Shown: positions 48,039 to 59,116 of the stretch, piece by piece
How positions within the stretch are numbered: the stretch's first letter is position 1
Layout of the letters: each line of letters starts with the position of its first letter
Assembly (NCBI RefSeq): GCF_017355985.1
Contig: NZ_JAFIQU010000001.1
Location: 62,001-126,000, forward strand
Length of the DNA stretch: 64,000 nucleotides
Direction of reading: 5' to 3'
Source: Arenibaculum pallidiluteum
GTDB lineage: Bacteria > Pseudomonadota > Alphaproteobacteria > Azospirillales > Azospirillaceae
The notes under the pieces: model-generated
Told to the model about the DNA's origin: nothing
The model's database searches: none
The model's input: the letters and a program-made list of their open reading frames with translations, nothing else
Made by a program: the position numbers and the translations under genes

Positions 48039-50417
48039 GGTCCCGCCCATGGGCCTGCCGCGCCGAGCGCCCGCACGGCCTCGCAGGCCATCAGGACCCG
48101 CTCGGGCGTGGCCGGCGCGTCGAGATGGACGGGGAACCTGTGCCCGCCGACCGCCGCGACGGCGTCCTTCAGCGCGAGATAGCCGCTGATGGCCAGCATC
48201 AGCGGCGGCTCGCCGACGGCCTTGGAGCGGTGCACGACATCCTCGCGGTTCGGCTGGTTCGCGACCAAGCGGACCCGGAAATCCGCGGGAACGTCGCGGC
48301 CCGTCGGGATCTTGTAGGTGCTGGGCGCATGGGTGCGCAGCCTGCCGTGTGCGTCCCACCAGAGCTCCTCGAAGCTCAGCCAGCCGAGGCCCTGAACGTA
48401 GCCGCCCTCGACCTGTCCCAGGTCGATCGCCGGGTTGACCGAGGTGCCGCAGTCGTGCAGCAGGTCGGCCCTCAGGAAGCGGTACTCGCCGGTCAGCGTG
48501 TCGACCAGCACCTCGGTCGCGGCCGCCCCGCAGGCGAAGTAGTAGAAGGGCCGACCGCGCGCCTCGGTCCGGTCCCACCAGATTTTCGGGGTGCGGTAGT
48601 AGCCGGCCGCCGACAGGTGGATCCGGTTCACGTAGGCCAGGTGGCAGGCCTCGGCGAAGGCGAGCGTCCGCCCGCCCACGGCGACGATCCCGTCCCTGAA
48701 GGCGACGGACTCGGCCGGCTCCGCGAAGTGCTCGGCCAGGAACAGGGTCATCCGGTTGCGGATCTCACGCGCGGCGCGCAGGGCCGCGGCGCCGTTCAGG
48801 TCGGTGCCCGAGCTGGCCGCGGTCGGCGAGGTGTTCGGGACCTTGCCGGTCGAGGTCGCCATGATCCGGACCCGGTCGAGACCCACGCCGAACTCCGTCG
48901 CGACGAGCTGGGCGACCTTGGTGTGGACGCCCTGCCCCATCTCCGTCCCGCCGTGGTTCAGCTGGATCGACCCGTCCTGGTAGAGATGGACCAGCGCCCC
49001 CGCCTGGTTCATGTGGGTCGCCGTGAACGAGATGCCGAACTTCACCGGCGTCAGCGCCAGCCCCTTCTTCAGCACGCGGTGCGCGGCGTTGAACGCATCG
49101 ATGGCGCGGCGGCGCTCGCGATAGGCGCAGGAGGCCTCGAGATCGTCCATCAGCGCCGCTAGCAGGGGGCCGTCCTCGACGGGCTGATGGTAGTGCGTGA
49201 GATCCCGGCCGGGCCCGTAGAGATTGGCCCTGCGCACGTCGAGCGGATCGCGGCCCAGGGCGCGGGCGATCTCGTCCACGACGTACTCGATGGCGACCAT
49301 GCCCTGCGGCCCGCCGAAGCCGCGGAAGGCCGTGTTGCTGACGGTGTTCGTCTTGCAGCGCAGGCCAGTGACGGTCGCATTGGCCAGGAAATAGGCGTTG
49401 TCGGCATGGAACATCGCGCGGTCGACCACCGCGTTCGACAGGTCCGGCGACATCCCGCAGCGCGCAGCCAGATCCATCTCGATCCCCTGGATGCGGCCCT
49501 CCTCGTCGAAGCCGACCTCGTAACGCACCTGGAAATCGTGGCGCTTGCCCGTCATCACCATGTCGTCGTCGCGGTCCATCCGGTACTTCACCGGACGTCC
49601 CGTGGCATCGGCCAGCAGCGCGGCGATGCAGGCGATCAGCGCGGGCTGAGTCTCCTTCCCGCCGAAGCCGCCTCCCATGCGGCGCACCTCGACCGTCACA
49701 TGCGCGTCCGGCCGCCCCAGGACCTTGGCGATCAGGTGCTGGACCTCGCTGGGATGCTGGGTCGAGCTGTGGACCAGCATGTCGCCGTCCTCGCGCGGCA
49801 GCGCATAGGCGATCTGGCCCTCGAGGTAGAAATGGTCCTGGCCACCCATCGCGAAGGAGCCGGAGAGCCGGCGCGGCGCGGCCGCCAGCGCCGCCGCGCT
49901 TTCGCCCAGCCGCATGGTCAGGCCCGGTCCGACGTAGCTGCCCGCCTCCAGCGCCTCGTCAACCGTCAGGATCGCCGGCAGGTCCTCGTACTCGGCCTCG
50001 ATCAGCGCGGCAGCGGCGCGCGCCTGGCCCGGGGTCTCGGCGGCGATGGCCGCGACGGCCTGGCCCACATACTCCACGAGTTCCGGCGCGAGGACAGGAT
50101 CACCGGGAAAGACGGGCCCGATATCCACCGCGCCCGGAACGTCCCCTGCGGTCAGCACCGCATGCACGCCCGGCGCCCGGCGCGCCGCCGAGACGTCCAG
50201 GCGCAGGATCCGAGCATGGGCGCGCGGCGACTGGAGCACATAGGCGTGGAGCGTGCCCGGCAGCTCCGGGATGTCGTCGGTGTAGACAGCCTCGCCGCTG
50301 ACATGCTTGGCGGCGCTGTCATGGGGGACGGGATCGCCGGCGGCGCCGCGCAGGCGCGCCGGGCCGGGGTTGGCATCGTGGACGGGGCCAGGGGTGGTGG
50401 GACCGAAGCCGGGCTCG

Positions 50418-50425
<8 letters not shown>
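48035..50425 (-). CDS. xdhB: xanthine dehydrogenase, molybdopterin-binding subunit
   Basis: A 796-residue large subunit that holds the molybdenum cofactor and oxidises hypoxanthine and xanthine to urate. Marks are VRRMGGGFGGKET, NHGGTEMGQGVHTK and the catalytic glutamate in VGEPPLMLA near the C-terminus, so it should be active. Its start overlaps the xdhA end by eight bases. Confidence 0.96.
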
Positions 50426-51866
<1,441 letters not shown>

Positions 51867-51878
51867 ATCCCCTCAGCG

Positions 51879-51896
51879 GGCTGCGATATCGCAGCC
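51879..51896. promoter_or_regulatory. 18-bp perfect palindrome operator in the xdhA/uraD intergenic region
   Basis: GGCTGCGATATCGCAGCC is perfectly self-complementary and lies 12 bp upstream of the xdhA ATG, directly downstream of a candidate -10. A dimeric repressor bound here would block xdhA transcription. Confidence 0.6.
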
Positions 51897-51925
51897 AGTA
51901 TGGGCTCCGCGCCGGGGGGCCGCAA
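51897..51925 (-). promoter_or_regulatory. candidate promoter of the xdhABC operon
   Basis: On the minus strand TTGCGG (51920-51925) and CATACT (51897-51902) are separated by exactly 17 bases. The transcript start would fall inside the 18-bp palindrome next to it. Confidence 0.45.
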
Positions 51926-51969
51926 CGGGCGGCTGGCGCGGGACCGGCGGCCGGGGTAAGGAGAGAGGC

Positions 51970-52491
51970 ATGAGCCAGCAACCCCTTGCCATGGCGGCGG
52001 TCAACGCCCTTGGGCGCGATGCCTTCGTCGCTGCATTCGGACAGGTCTTCGAGCATGCGCCCTGGATCGCCGCCGAGGCCTGGGAGGCCCGGCCCTTCGC
52101 CGATCCGGACGCGCTGCACGGCGCCATGATGGCCGCGATCGAGCGCGCCTCGCCCGAACGCCGCCTGGCGCTGCTGCGTAGCCACCCCGAGCTGGCCGGC
52201 GAGGCCATGCGCCAGCGCCTGCTGACAGCCGCCTCGACCGACGAGCAGAGGGGGGCCGGCCTGACTGCGCTCGGCCCCGAGGACGGGGCGCGGTTCGACG
52301 CGCTCAACGCCGCCTATCGGGAGCGCTTCGGCTTCCCCTTCATCATCGCCGTGCGCGAACATACGAAGGACAGCATCCTGGACGCCTTCGCGCGCCGCCT
52401 GGCGGCCGAGCCCGCGGAGGAGATCCGGACCGCGCTCGGCCAGGTCGCGCGGATCGCGCGCCACCGGATCGCGGCCATGATCACGGGATAA
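51970..52491 (+). CDS. uraD: OHCU decarboxylase
   Basis: A 173-residue enzyme that decarboxylates 2-oxo-4-hydroxy-4-carboxy-5-ureidoimidazoline to allantoin, the last step of urate breakdown to allantoin. Marks are the SHPELAG motif with its catalytic histidine, and [26 protein letters not shown] lies just before the ATG. It is divergent from xdhABC and 13 bp upstream of uraH. Confidence 0.93.
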   Translation: MSQQPLAMAAVNALGRDAFVAAFGQVFEHAPWIAAEAWEARPFADPDALHGAMMAAIERASPERRLALLRSHPELAGEAMRQRLLTAASTDEQRGAGLTALGPEDGARFDALNAAYRERFGFPFIIAVREHTKDSILDAFARRLAAEPAEEIRTALGQVARIARHRIAAMITG

Positions 52492-52504
52492 GGGGAGCTG
52501 CGCG

Positions 52505-52861
52505 ATGGGACGGCTGACGACTCATGTGCTCGACACCGCGGCGGGCCGGCCGGCCGGAAACCTGAGGGTGGAGCTCTTCGCCGTCGAGCCGGATGGAACC
52601 ACGCGCCGTCTGGACGCGCGCACGACCAATGCCGACGGGCGCACCGACCGGCCGCTGCTGGAGGGTGCGGCGTTCAGACCCGGACATTACGAGCTTCGCT
52701 TCCACCTGGCGGAGTATTTCCGCGCGGCTGGCGTGCCGCTCTCCGACCCGCCCTTCCTGGACATCGTCCCGTTGCGCTTCGCCCTGGCGGAGCCCGACGG
52801 CCACTACCATGTGCCCCTCCTCGCCAGTCCCTGGTCCTATTCCACATACCGCGGAAGCTGA
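52505..52861 (+). CDS. uraH: 5-hydroxyisourate hydrolase
   Basis: A 118-residue transthyretin-like hydrolase acting just before UraD. The catalytic histidine is in [12 protein letters not shown] at the N-terminus and the C-terminal signature is the tetrapeptide YRGS, both intact. The pair uraD-uraH normally works with a urate oxidase, which is not present in the window. Confidence 0.95.
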   Translation: MGRLTTHVLDTAAGRPAGNLRVELFAVEPDGTTRRLDARTTNADGRTDRPLLEGAAFRPGHYELRFHLAEYFRAAGVPLSDPPFLDIVPLRFALAEPDGHYHVPLLASPWSYSTYRGS

Positions 52862-52929
52862 GCCCAGCGCCGCAGCGCGAGCCGGCACGGAAGCGGAGGG
52901 GTTCAACCGCCGCGCCGGCCCGAGCGGCC

Positions 52930-53559
52930 TCACGCGATGTCGAGTCCTTCCGCTTCCAGCGTCCGGCGCACGGCCGGACGCTGCAGCATGCGATCCTTGT
53001 GGGCCGTATAGGCCGCGAGCTCGCCCATCGGGAGCTCGATCCGGCGGCCCCAGCGGTAGAACACGAACATGTAGGGGTCGCAGACGGAATACCGCTCGCC
53101 CAGGGCCCATTCGCGCCCCGTCAGCATGCGCTCGATCTCCTGGAGATGATTCAAGAAGGCGGCGCGGCCGGTCTCCTTGATGGCCGGGTGCGCCGTCTCG
53201 TCCGCGGCATAGCGTTCGGGGCGGAAGATATGGGCGTAGGCCACGTGCACGGTGCTGGCCAGCCAAGACATGATTGAGATGCAGCGGGCCTCGGCCAGCG
53301 CATCCCCGGCCGGGATCAGACCCGCGTCGGGATAGCTGCGCGCGATGTAGTGAAGGATCGCCGGGTTCTCGACCAGCACGTCCGAGCCGATGCGCAGCGC
53401 GGGAACGCGGCCACGCGGATTTATCGCCAGATAGGCTTCGGAGCGCTGCTCGCCCTTGGAGAGCGCCACCGGCGTGGCCTCGTAGCGGGCGCCGGCCTCT
53501 TCGAGGGCAATATGGGGAGCCAGCGAACAGGCGCCGGAGGCGTAGAACAGGGTCAGCAT
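52930..53559 (-). CDS. glutathione S-transferase family protein
   Basis: A 209-residue GST with the thioredoxin-like N-terminal domain (LFYASGACSLAPHIALEEAG, in which the serine or cysteine after GA is the likely catalytic residue; residues 1-80) and the helical C-terminal domain with LGERYSVCDPYMFVFYRW. It belongs near the beta-class bacterial GSTs. GAGGTATCG precedes the ATG. The substrate is unknown. It stands alone between uraH and the Fur group. Confidence 0.88.
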   Translation of the reverse strand: MLTLFYASGACSLAPHIALEEAGARYEATPVALSKGEQRSEAYLAINPRGRVPALRIGSDVLVENPAILHYIARSYPDAGLIPAGDALAEARCISIMSWLASTVHVAYAHIFRPERYAADETAHPAIKETGRAAFLNHLQEIERMLTGREWALGERYSVCDPYMFVFYRWGRRIELPMGELAAYTAHKDRMLQRPAVRRTLEAEGLDIA

Positions 53560-53677
53560 CGATACCTCGGATGATCGGAACCGGGCCGATGCTGGCGCGT
53601 GCGGCGCGCCCTGTCCAGGGGCAGGCCCCGGGAAGGAGCCGAGTGGCCGTGCGGGGTTTCGCGGGCGGCGGAGCGGA

Positions 53678-53917
53678 TCAGTGGCGCGGGCCGTCCCACA
53701 CCCATTCCGAGACGATGGTCTGCGCCTCGGCGCTCGGCGTCTCGGGATGATAGTAGTGATAGACCGTGAGCGCCGCCTCGAATGCGTAGCGCTCCGGCTG
53801 GCCGCGGTCGCGCAGCTCCGCATAGGCGCGCTGCACCGCGGGGCGGCAGCAATCCGACCCGGGGCCGCAGGCGCTGCGGGACAGGGGCGTCCTTTCGGGC
53901 GAGGGCCGGTCCTTCAC
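53678..53917 (-). CDS. small Cys-containing protein coupled to fur
   Basis: A 79-residue protein I do not recognise by name. It has a compact cysteine group CGPGSDCC at residues 17-24, then an amphipathic region with Tyr and His residues (ALTVYHYYHPE), and ends in EWVWDGPRH. It starts at a GTG that overlaps the fur stop in GTGA, with GGGAG upstream, so the two are translationally coupled. The cysteines and histidines could bind a metal. The family is unknown to me and the function is open. Confidence 0.7.
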   Translation of the reverse strand: MKDRPSPERTPLSRSACGPGSDCCRPAVQRAYAELRDRGQPERYAFEAALTVYHYYHPETPSAEAQTIVSEWVWDGPRH

Positions 53918-54393
53918 TCCCCACTCCCGCGCTTCTGGTCGAGCGGTACGCCGTAGAGCTCAAGCCGGTGCCCCAGGAGGTCGTAGCCGAGGTCGCGCGC
54001 GATGCGCTCCTTCAGAAGCTCGAGCTCTTCGCACTGGAACTCCACGACCCGCCCGCTCTGCAGGTCGATCAGATGGTGGTGATGCTCGTCCCGGGCCTCC
54101 TCGAAGCGGGCACGCCCGTCGCCGAAGTCGAGCCGCTCGATCACGCCCACGTCCTCGAGCAGCTTCACCGTGCGGTATACCGTCGCAATGCTAATCTTGT
54201 CGTCCAGGGCCGAGGCCCGCCGGTAGACCTCCTCGACGTCGGGATGGTCCTTCGCCTCCGACAGGACGCGCGAGATCGTGCGCCGCTGCCCCGTCATCTT
54301 CAGCCCCTTCTTGAGGCAGAGCGTCTCCAGGCGCGACGGGCCGCGCTCGATGGCGGGGTCCTGCGTCCTGGACGGGGGTGCGCCATCGCGCAT
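53914..54393 (-). CDS. fur: Fur family iron/manganese regulator
   Basis: A 159-residue Fur-type metal-dependent repressor of the alphaproteobacterial Fur/Mur group. The DNA-binding segment ISIATVYRTVKLLED and the metal site HHHHLIDLQSG are clear, and the C-terminal GHRLELYGVPL matches this group rather than Irr or Zur. An ATG at 54408 begins the frame, but AAGGAG in those first codons is seven bases before a second ATG at 54393, so I choose the latter. It follows the cheZ-like gene closely on the same strand and could be co-transcribed. Confidence 0.9.
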   Translation of the reverse strand: MRDGAPPSRTQDPAIERGPSRLETLCLKKGLKMTGQRRTISRVLSEAKDHPDVEEVYRRASALDDKISIATVYRTVKLLEDVGVIERLDFGDGRARFEEARDEHHHHLIDLQSGRVVEFQCEELELLKERIARDLGYDLLGHRLELYGVPLDQKRGSGE

Positions 54394-54448
54394 GGGCGTC
54401 TCCTTCATATGGTACGATACTCTCTATTGTGCCGCGCGGCTGCCCCGC

Positions 54449-55315
54449 TCATCCAAAGAGCGCGTCGACGGCGGACTGGTCCAGGGCCGGCGGCGCGTCG
54501 ATCACATCGGCCGGCGCCGAGGCCGGCAGCACCGGCGCCGCCGCCTCCCGGACACCTGCCTGCGACGCCTTGGGCGCGGCGGACCGCCCTGGCGCTGCAC
54601 CGCCGAAGCCGGACATCAGCCGGTCGATCTCGTCCTGGCTGTTGCCGTCCGCGGAGGGTCCGTTCAGCAGGTGAGCGTCCGGGCGCTTGTCCTCCGGCCC
54701 GGCGGGCGCCCTGGCGGAATCCTCGCTGCTTACGCCCCAGAGCGCGATCAGCGTGGCGATCCGCTGCTCGATGTAGCGCAGCGCGTTGATCACCTTGGTG
54801 GTTCGCTGTCCCGTCAGGTCCTGGAAGGAGCAGGAGGTGAAGATGGTCATCACCTGGTCCTCGATCTCCGAGGCCAGCTCGGGGCCGGGGCCGCCCTCCC
54901 GCAGCCTGGCGAGGAGCTCGAGGATGCGCTCGGCCGCGCCCAGGATCTCGGACGAGGCGCGCTCGGTCGACAGGATGATGGCATCGAGCTCGTTGGTTGC
55001 CGAGACGATCCGGTCCTTGCCCTGGTCGTCGGCCGGCTTGATCGCCGCGATCTCGCGCCGGGCCTGGGAAATCGACGCGCTCATGTCCTGGAGCTCGTGG
55101 CGGAGCACCGCGACCCGGTTCACGAGGTTCGTCGCCTCGCTCTGCCGCTGCCAGAGATCGCGCAGCTCGCCGACGAGTGCACGAACCTCGTGAACGGCCG
55201 TCCCCTCTGAACGCCTACTGTGCTCGCGCAGGAATGCGCGCCCGCGAGGAGTTCTTGCGATGAACTCCTCGATCTGAAGATATTCCGACTCTGCCAAAGG
55301 CGCCGCTTCGGACAT
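54449..55315 (-). CDS. cheZ: CheZ-like protein phosphatase with two CheY-P-binding-type peptides
   Basis: A 288-residue helical protein with the CheZ catalytic motif SFQDLTGQ (Gln165) in a four-helix-bundle-like region. CheZ removes phosphate from CheY-P in chemotaxis. The C-terminal 90 residues are disordered and hold SQDEIDRLMSGF (226-237) and DQSAVDALFG (279-288). The second is where E. coli CheZ keeps its CheY-binding tail; the first resembles both that tail and the FliM N-terminal CheY-binding peptide. No other chemotaxis genes are nearby. GGGGGAG precedes the ATG at 55315; upstream ATGs lack support. Confidence 0.85.
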   Translation of the reverse strand: MSEAAPLAESEYLQIEEFIARTPRGRAFLREHSRRSEGTAVHEVRALVGELRDLWQRQSEATNLVNRVAVLRHELQDMSASISQARREIAAIKPADDQGKDRIVSATNELDAIILSTERASSEILGAAERILELLARLREGGPGPELASEIEDQVMTIFTSCSFQDLTGQRTTKVINALRYIEQRIATLIALWGVSSEDSARAPAGPEDKRPDAHLLNGPSADGNSQDEIDRLMSGFGGAAPGRSAAPKASQAGVREAAAPVLPASAPADVIDAPPALDQSAVDALFG

Positions 55316-55726
55316 CGCTCCCCCGACAGGCCCTGCGATCCTGGGCCCATATAGCCACCGCTGCCGCGGAATGGCAATCCGATGCATCTGTTTCGAGCCG
55401 ACTCGGGCCGTGCCGAGGGCCGCCTGCCGGCCTTCCCCAGCGTCAAGGCTCGGCGGATTCGTTTACTTAAACGTTCGTCAATTCGGCAAGGCGAGCCTGG
55501 TTGACGTAGCGTCATCCAGGGTTTTCGACATGATGTCGATAACTTTCTGACGATCCAGTCGTAGTTGAGCGCAACATGCCGCTCCACGGATAGTTGAAGA
55601 CCTCAAGTTTCACTTTGACGGCGCCGGGCCGGGGCGCAATCCTGGAACCGCCCACCGCGAAGGGGGGCTGGAAGGTAAAGAGCGCCGGTCCAGGCCGTGC
55701 GCCAAGAAGACTAAGGGGGAGGTTCG
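55316..55726. promoter_or_regulatory. 411-bp intergenic region with three perfect dyads
   Basis: No gene is supported. Three perfect inverted repeats lie within 80 bp: CGTTTA-CT-TAAACG (55460-55473), TGACG-TAG-CGTCA (55502-55514) and TCGACAT-G-ATGTCGA (55525-55539). The region must hold the promoters of the cheZ-like gene and of the DUF1302 cluster. The latter has a strong GGGGGAGG ribosome binding site. The spacing suggests binding sites for one or more regulators of the envelope cluster. Confidence 0.5.
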
Positions 55727-57715
55727 ATGCCTGAGTGTTTGGCGAAGGCCCGCGGTCATCGCGCGGCCTGGCTGTGCGGCGTCAGCGCGCTGGCGCTGGC
55801 TGTCCCGCTGCTCACGCCGACAGGGACCCGTGCGGTGGAGTTCCGGGTCGGTCAGGTGACCGGAAGCTTCGACACGACGCTGAGCCTCGGCGCACTGTTC
55901 CGGACGCAGGATCCGGACCAGGACCTGATCGGCGCCGGCAACGGCGGCCGCGGCTATTCAATCAACGTGGACGACGGCAACCGGAACTACGACAAGGGCT
56001 TGGCCTCTCTGGCCGGGAAGGCCACGCACGAGCTGACGTTGGGTTACGAGGACTACGGAGCCTTCGTCCGGGGCACCTATTTCTACGACTGGGTCAATGC
56101 GCCCAGGAGCAGCTCGCGCGGCGCGCGGACCGGCGCGGTCCCGTTCTCCGCCGAAGCCCAGGAGGCGGTCGGCCGCGACTTCGAGCTATTGGACGCCTAT
56201 GTGTTCGGGTCCTGGGACGTGGCCGACCGTCCGCTGACCCTGCGCCTCGGCAACCAGGTGCTGAACTGGGGCGAAAGCACCTTCATTCCCAGCGGACTGT
56301 CGAACATGAGCCCGTTCGACGTGGCCGCGCTCCGCGTCCCCGGCTCCGAGATCCGTGACGCCCTGAAGCCGGTGCCCATGATCAGCGCCAGCCTCGGCGT
56401 GACGGATGCGGTGACTGTGGAGGGATTCTACCAGTTCACCTGGGAGGAGACCCGGCTCGAGCCGCGTGGAACGCTGTTCAGCACCAATGACTTCGCCGTC
56501 GACGGAGGCCGGAACGTCTTCCTCGGGTTCGGAAACCCGCTGGTCACCGAGAACACCGCCGGACCGGTCCTGGCGAACCTGCAGAACCAGGTCGTCAACC
56601 CGATCCTGGGTCCGCTGCCACGCCCCGGCGTGGGCGCGCCTATCGCCCCCTTCGGCGCGCGCGTTCCCCGCGGCCTCGACGAGGAGCCGCGCGACGGCGG
56701 CCAGTTCGGGTTCGCCGCCCGCTACTTCGCCGAGGAGCTGAACGAAACCGAGTTCGGCTTCTACTTCGTGAATACCCACAGCCGGGTGCCGGTCATCAGC
56801 GCCCAGACCGGCTTCTTCGGCCCCGGCGCCACCGGCCCGCTGCAATACGCCGCCAACTCCCGCTACCGCGTGGAGTATCCCGAGGACATCAAGGTCCTGG
56901 CGACGAGCTTCAACACGAATCTCGGCGGCATCACGCTGCAGGGCGAGTATTCGCTGCGCAAGGACCAGCCCCTGCAGCTCGACGACGTGGAACTGCTGCA
57001 GGCCTCGCTGGCGCCCGCCGCCGTCGCGGCGAACTGCGCGGGCGCCGCGACGGCGGCGCAGGTCGCGACCTGCGGCGGCACGGTCGGCGTGTTCAACAGC
57101 AACCAGATCCTGCGCGACCAGGGCACGGCGTTCTCTCTGAACCCGGCGCTGGCGGCGTCACAGGCGGCCGGCCTGTTCAACCGCGAGATCCAAGGCTACC
57201 GCCTGCACGACGTCTCGCAGTTCCAACTCGGCGCCAGCAAGGTCTTCCCGCCTGCGCTGGGTGCCGACCAGTGGCTGCTGGTGGGCGAGGTCGGAGGCCT
57301 CTACGTCCACGACATGCCGGAGAAGGGGACGCTGCGCTACGACGGACCCGGCACCTTCCGGGGTGGCAACCCGAACTTCCTTGGCGTCGGCGGCATGCCG
57401 AGCGTGCAGACCGACGGCTTCGCGGACGCGTTCTCCTGGGGCTACCGGCTGCGCGCGCGGCTCGACTACCTGAACGCGCTGGGAAGCGTGAACCTGTACC
57501 CGATCCTGAGCTGGCAGCACGATGTCGAGGGCACCACGCCTCTGCCGCTCGGCACCTTCCTCGAGGACCGCAAGGCGATCAGCATCGGCCTGCAGGCGAC
57601 CTATCTCGATACCTGGGCAGCCGAGATCCAGTGGACCGCGTATTTCGGCGGGGAGAACTTCAACCTTCTGCACGACCGCGACTTCATCTCGGCCGTGCTC
57701 CGTTACTCGTTCTGA
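55727..57715 (+). CDS. DUF1302 family outer-membrane protein
   Basis: A 662-residue exported protein with a signal peptide (core LCGVSALALAVPLL), then FDTTLSLGALFRTQDPD and GNQVLNWGESTFIPSG, the latter being the DUF1302 hallmark. Alternating hydrophobic strands and the C-terminal ending RYSF point to an outer-membrane beta-barrel. A Pro/Gly-rich loop near residue 300 is an insertion. It heads a four-gene cluster with DUF1329, a YCF48-like propeller and an RND permease. Relatives occur in hydrocarbon- or steroid-degrading bacteria; the cargo is unknown. Confidence 0.88.
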   Translation: MPECLAKARGHRAAWLCGVSALALAVPLLTPTGTRAVEFRVGQVTGSFDTTLSLGALFRTQDPDQDLIGAGNGGRGYSINVDDGNRNYDKGLASLAGKATHELTLGYEDYGAFVRGTYFYDWVNAPRSSSRGARTGAVPFSAEAQEAVGRDFELLDAYVFGSWDVADRPLTLRLGNQVLNWGESTFIPSGLSNMSPFDVAALRVPGSEIRDALKPVPMISASLGVTDAVTVEGFYQFTWEETRLEPRGTLFSTNDFAVDGGRNVFLGFGNPLVTENTAGPVLANLQNQVVNPILGPLPRPGVGAPIAPFGARVPRGLDEEPRDGGQFGFAARYFAEELNETEFGFYFVNTHSRVPVISAQTGFFGPGATGPLQYAANSRYRVEYPEDIKVLATSFNTNLGGITLQGEYSLRKDQPLQLDDVELLQASLAPAAVAANCAGAATAAQVATCGGTVGVFNSNQILRDQGTAFSLNPALAASQAAGLFNREIQGYRLHDVSQFQLGASKVFPPALGADQWLLVGEVGGLYVHDMPEKGTLRYDGPGTFRGGNPNFLGVGGMPSVQTDGFADAFSWGYRLRARLDYLNALGSVNLYPILSWQHDVEGTTPLPLGTFLEDRKAISIGLQATYLDTWAAEIQWTAYFGGENFNLLHDRDFISAVLRYSF

Positions 57716-57753
57716 CGCGCCGGCAGAAGCGCGACAAAGGAGGAGCCGCTCAC

Positions 57754-59109
57754 ATGAAGAAACTCAAGAAAGCCCTGCCGCGGGTCCTGTCCCGGGCGCT
57801 GCTCGCCGGCGCCGTGGCCCTCACGGCGGGAACCGCCGCGGCGCAGGGACAGCTCGGGCGGGACCTGACGCCGCTGGGCGCCATCAAGGCCGGCAACGCC
57901 GACGGGACGATCCCTGAATGGATGGGCGGGATCACGCAACCACCCGCGGGCTACAGCCCCGGAATGCACCACCCCGACCCCTTCCCGGCCGACCAGCCGC
58001 GGGTCACCATCACCTCGCAGAATGTCGGCCAGCACGCAGACAAGCTCTCGCCGGGCCAAGTCGCAATGCTGAAGCAGTATCCGACATACAGGATCAACGT
58101 GTACCCGACGCGGCGCAGCGCCTCGGCCCCGCAGCGGATCTACGACGCCAGCATCGCGAATGCCTCGCGCGCCAAGCTCACCGACGGCTGCAACGGCGTG
58201 ACCGGCGCCAAGGTCGGCATCCCCTTTCCCGTGCCGCAGGACGGCTGCCAGGCCATGTGGAACCACCTGCTGCGCTGGCGCGGCGAATCCATGACGCGGC
58301 GTGTCGGGCAGGTCAATCCGACGGCGGGCGGCCAGTACACGATGGTGATGTTCGAGGACGACTTCGCCTTCCCTTACGCGCGGGAGGGCTTCGACGAGAA
58401 CACCAACGTCTCCGCCTACTTCATCCAGCGCGTGGTCGCGCCGGCGCGCCTCGCCGGCGAGATCCTGCTGGTCCACGAGACCATCAACCAAGTGCGCGAG
58501 CCGCGGACGGCCTGGACCTACAACCCGGGCCAGCGCCGCGTGCGCCGCGCGCCGAACGTGGCCTACGACAACCCGGGTACGGCGGCCGACGGTCTGCGGA
58601 CATCGGACCAGCTCGACATGTTCAACGGCGCGCTCGACCGGTACGACTGGAAGCTGCTCGGCCGCAAGGAGATGTACGTCCCCTACAACACCTACAAGCT
58701 GCACGGCGACAAACTCTCCTACGACGACATCATCAAGGCGAACCACTTGAACCCTGACCTGCTCCGCTACGAGCTGCACCGGGTCTGGGTCGTGGATGCG
58801 ACTCTCAAGCCGGGAACGTCCCACGTCTATTCGCGCCGGACCTTCTACATCGACGAGGACAGCTGGCAGATCCTGGTCGTCGACCACTACGACCAGCGCG
58901 GCCAGATCTGGCGACTTGCCGAGGCCTATCCCATCAACTACTACGACGTGCCGGTCCTCTGGACGACGCTCGAGGCCTCCTACGACCTCCAGTCCGGCCG
59001 CTACACCGCCGTGGGCTTCGACAACCGCGAACGCATGTACGAGTTCGGAGTGCCGCTGTCGGCCGGCGACTTCTCGCCCGACGCGCTGCGGCGCGAAGGG
59101 GTCCGCTGA
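57754..59109 (+). CDS. DUF1329 family periplasmic protein
   Basis: A 451-residue exported protein with a signal peptide (ALLAGAVALTAGTAAAQ) and the DUF1329 marks GADGTIPEWMGG-like near residue 50 (here GNADGTIPEWMGG), NPGQRRVRRAPNVAYDNP and RRTFYIDEDSWQI. The fold is thought to resemble LolA/LolB-type lipid carriers, which would suit a periplasmic shuttle between the RND permease and the DUF1302 barrel; that is inference. It starts 38 bp after the DUF1302 gene with GGAGGAG upstream. Confidence 0.88.
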   Translation: MKKLKKALPRVLSRALLAGAVALTAGTAAAQGQLGRDLTPLGAIKAGNADGTIPEWMGGITQPPAGYSPGMHHPDPFPADQPRVTITSQNVGQHADKLSPGQVAMLKQYPTYRINVYPTRRSASAPQRIYDASIANASRAKLTDGCNGVTGAKVGIPFPVPQDGCQAMWNHLLRWRGESMTRRVGQVNPTAGGQYTMVMFEDDFAFPYAREGFDENTNVSAYFIQRVVAPARLAGEILLVHETINQVREPRTAWTYNPGQRRVRRAPNVAYDNPGTAADGLRTSDQLDMFNGALDRYDWKLLGRKEMYVPYNTYKLHGDKLSYDDIIKANHLNPDLLRYELHRVWVVDATLKPGTSHVYSRRTFYIDEDSWQILVVDHYDQRGQIWRLAEAYPINYYDVPVLWTTLEASYDLQSGRYTAVGFDNRERMYEFGVPLSAGDFSPDALRREGVR

Positions 59110-59116
59110 TGAGGCC

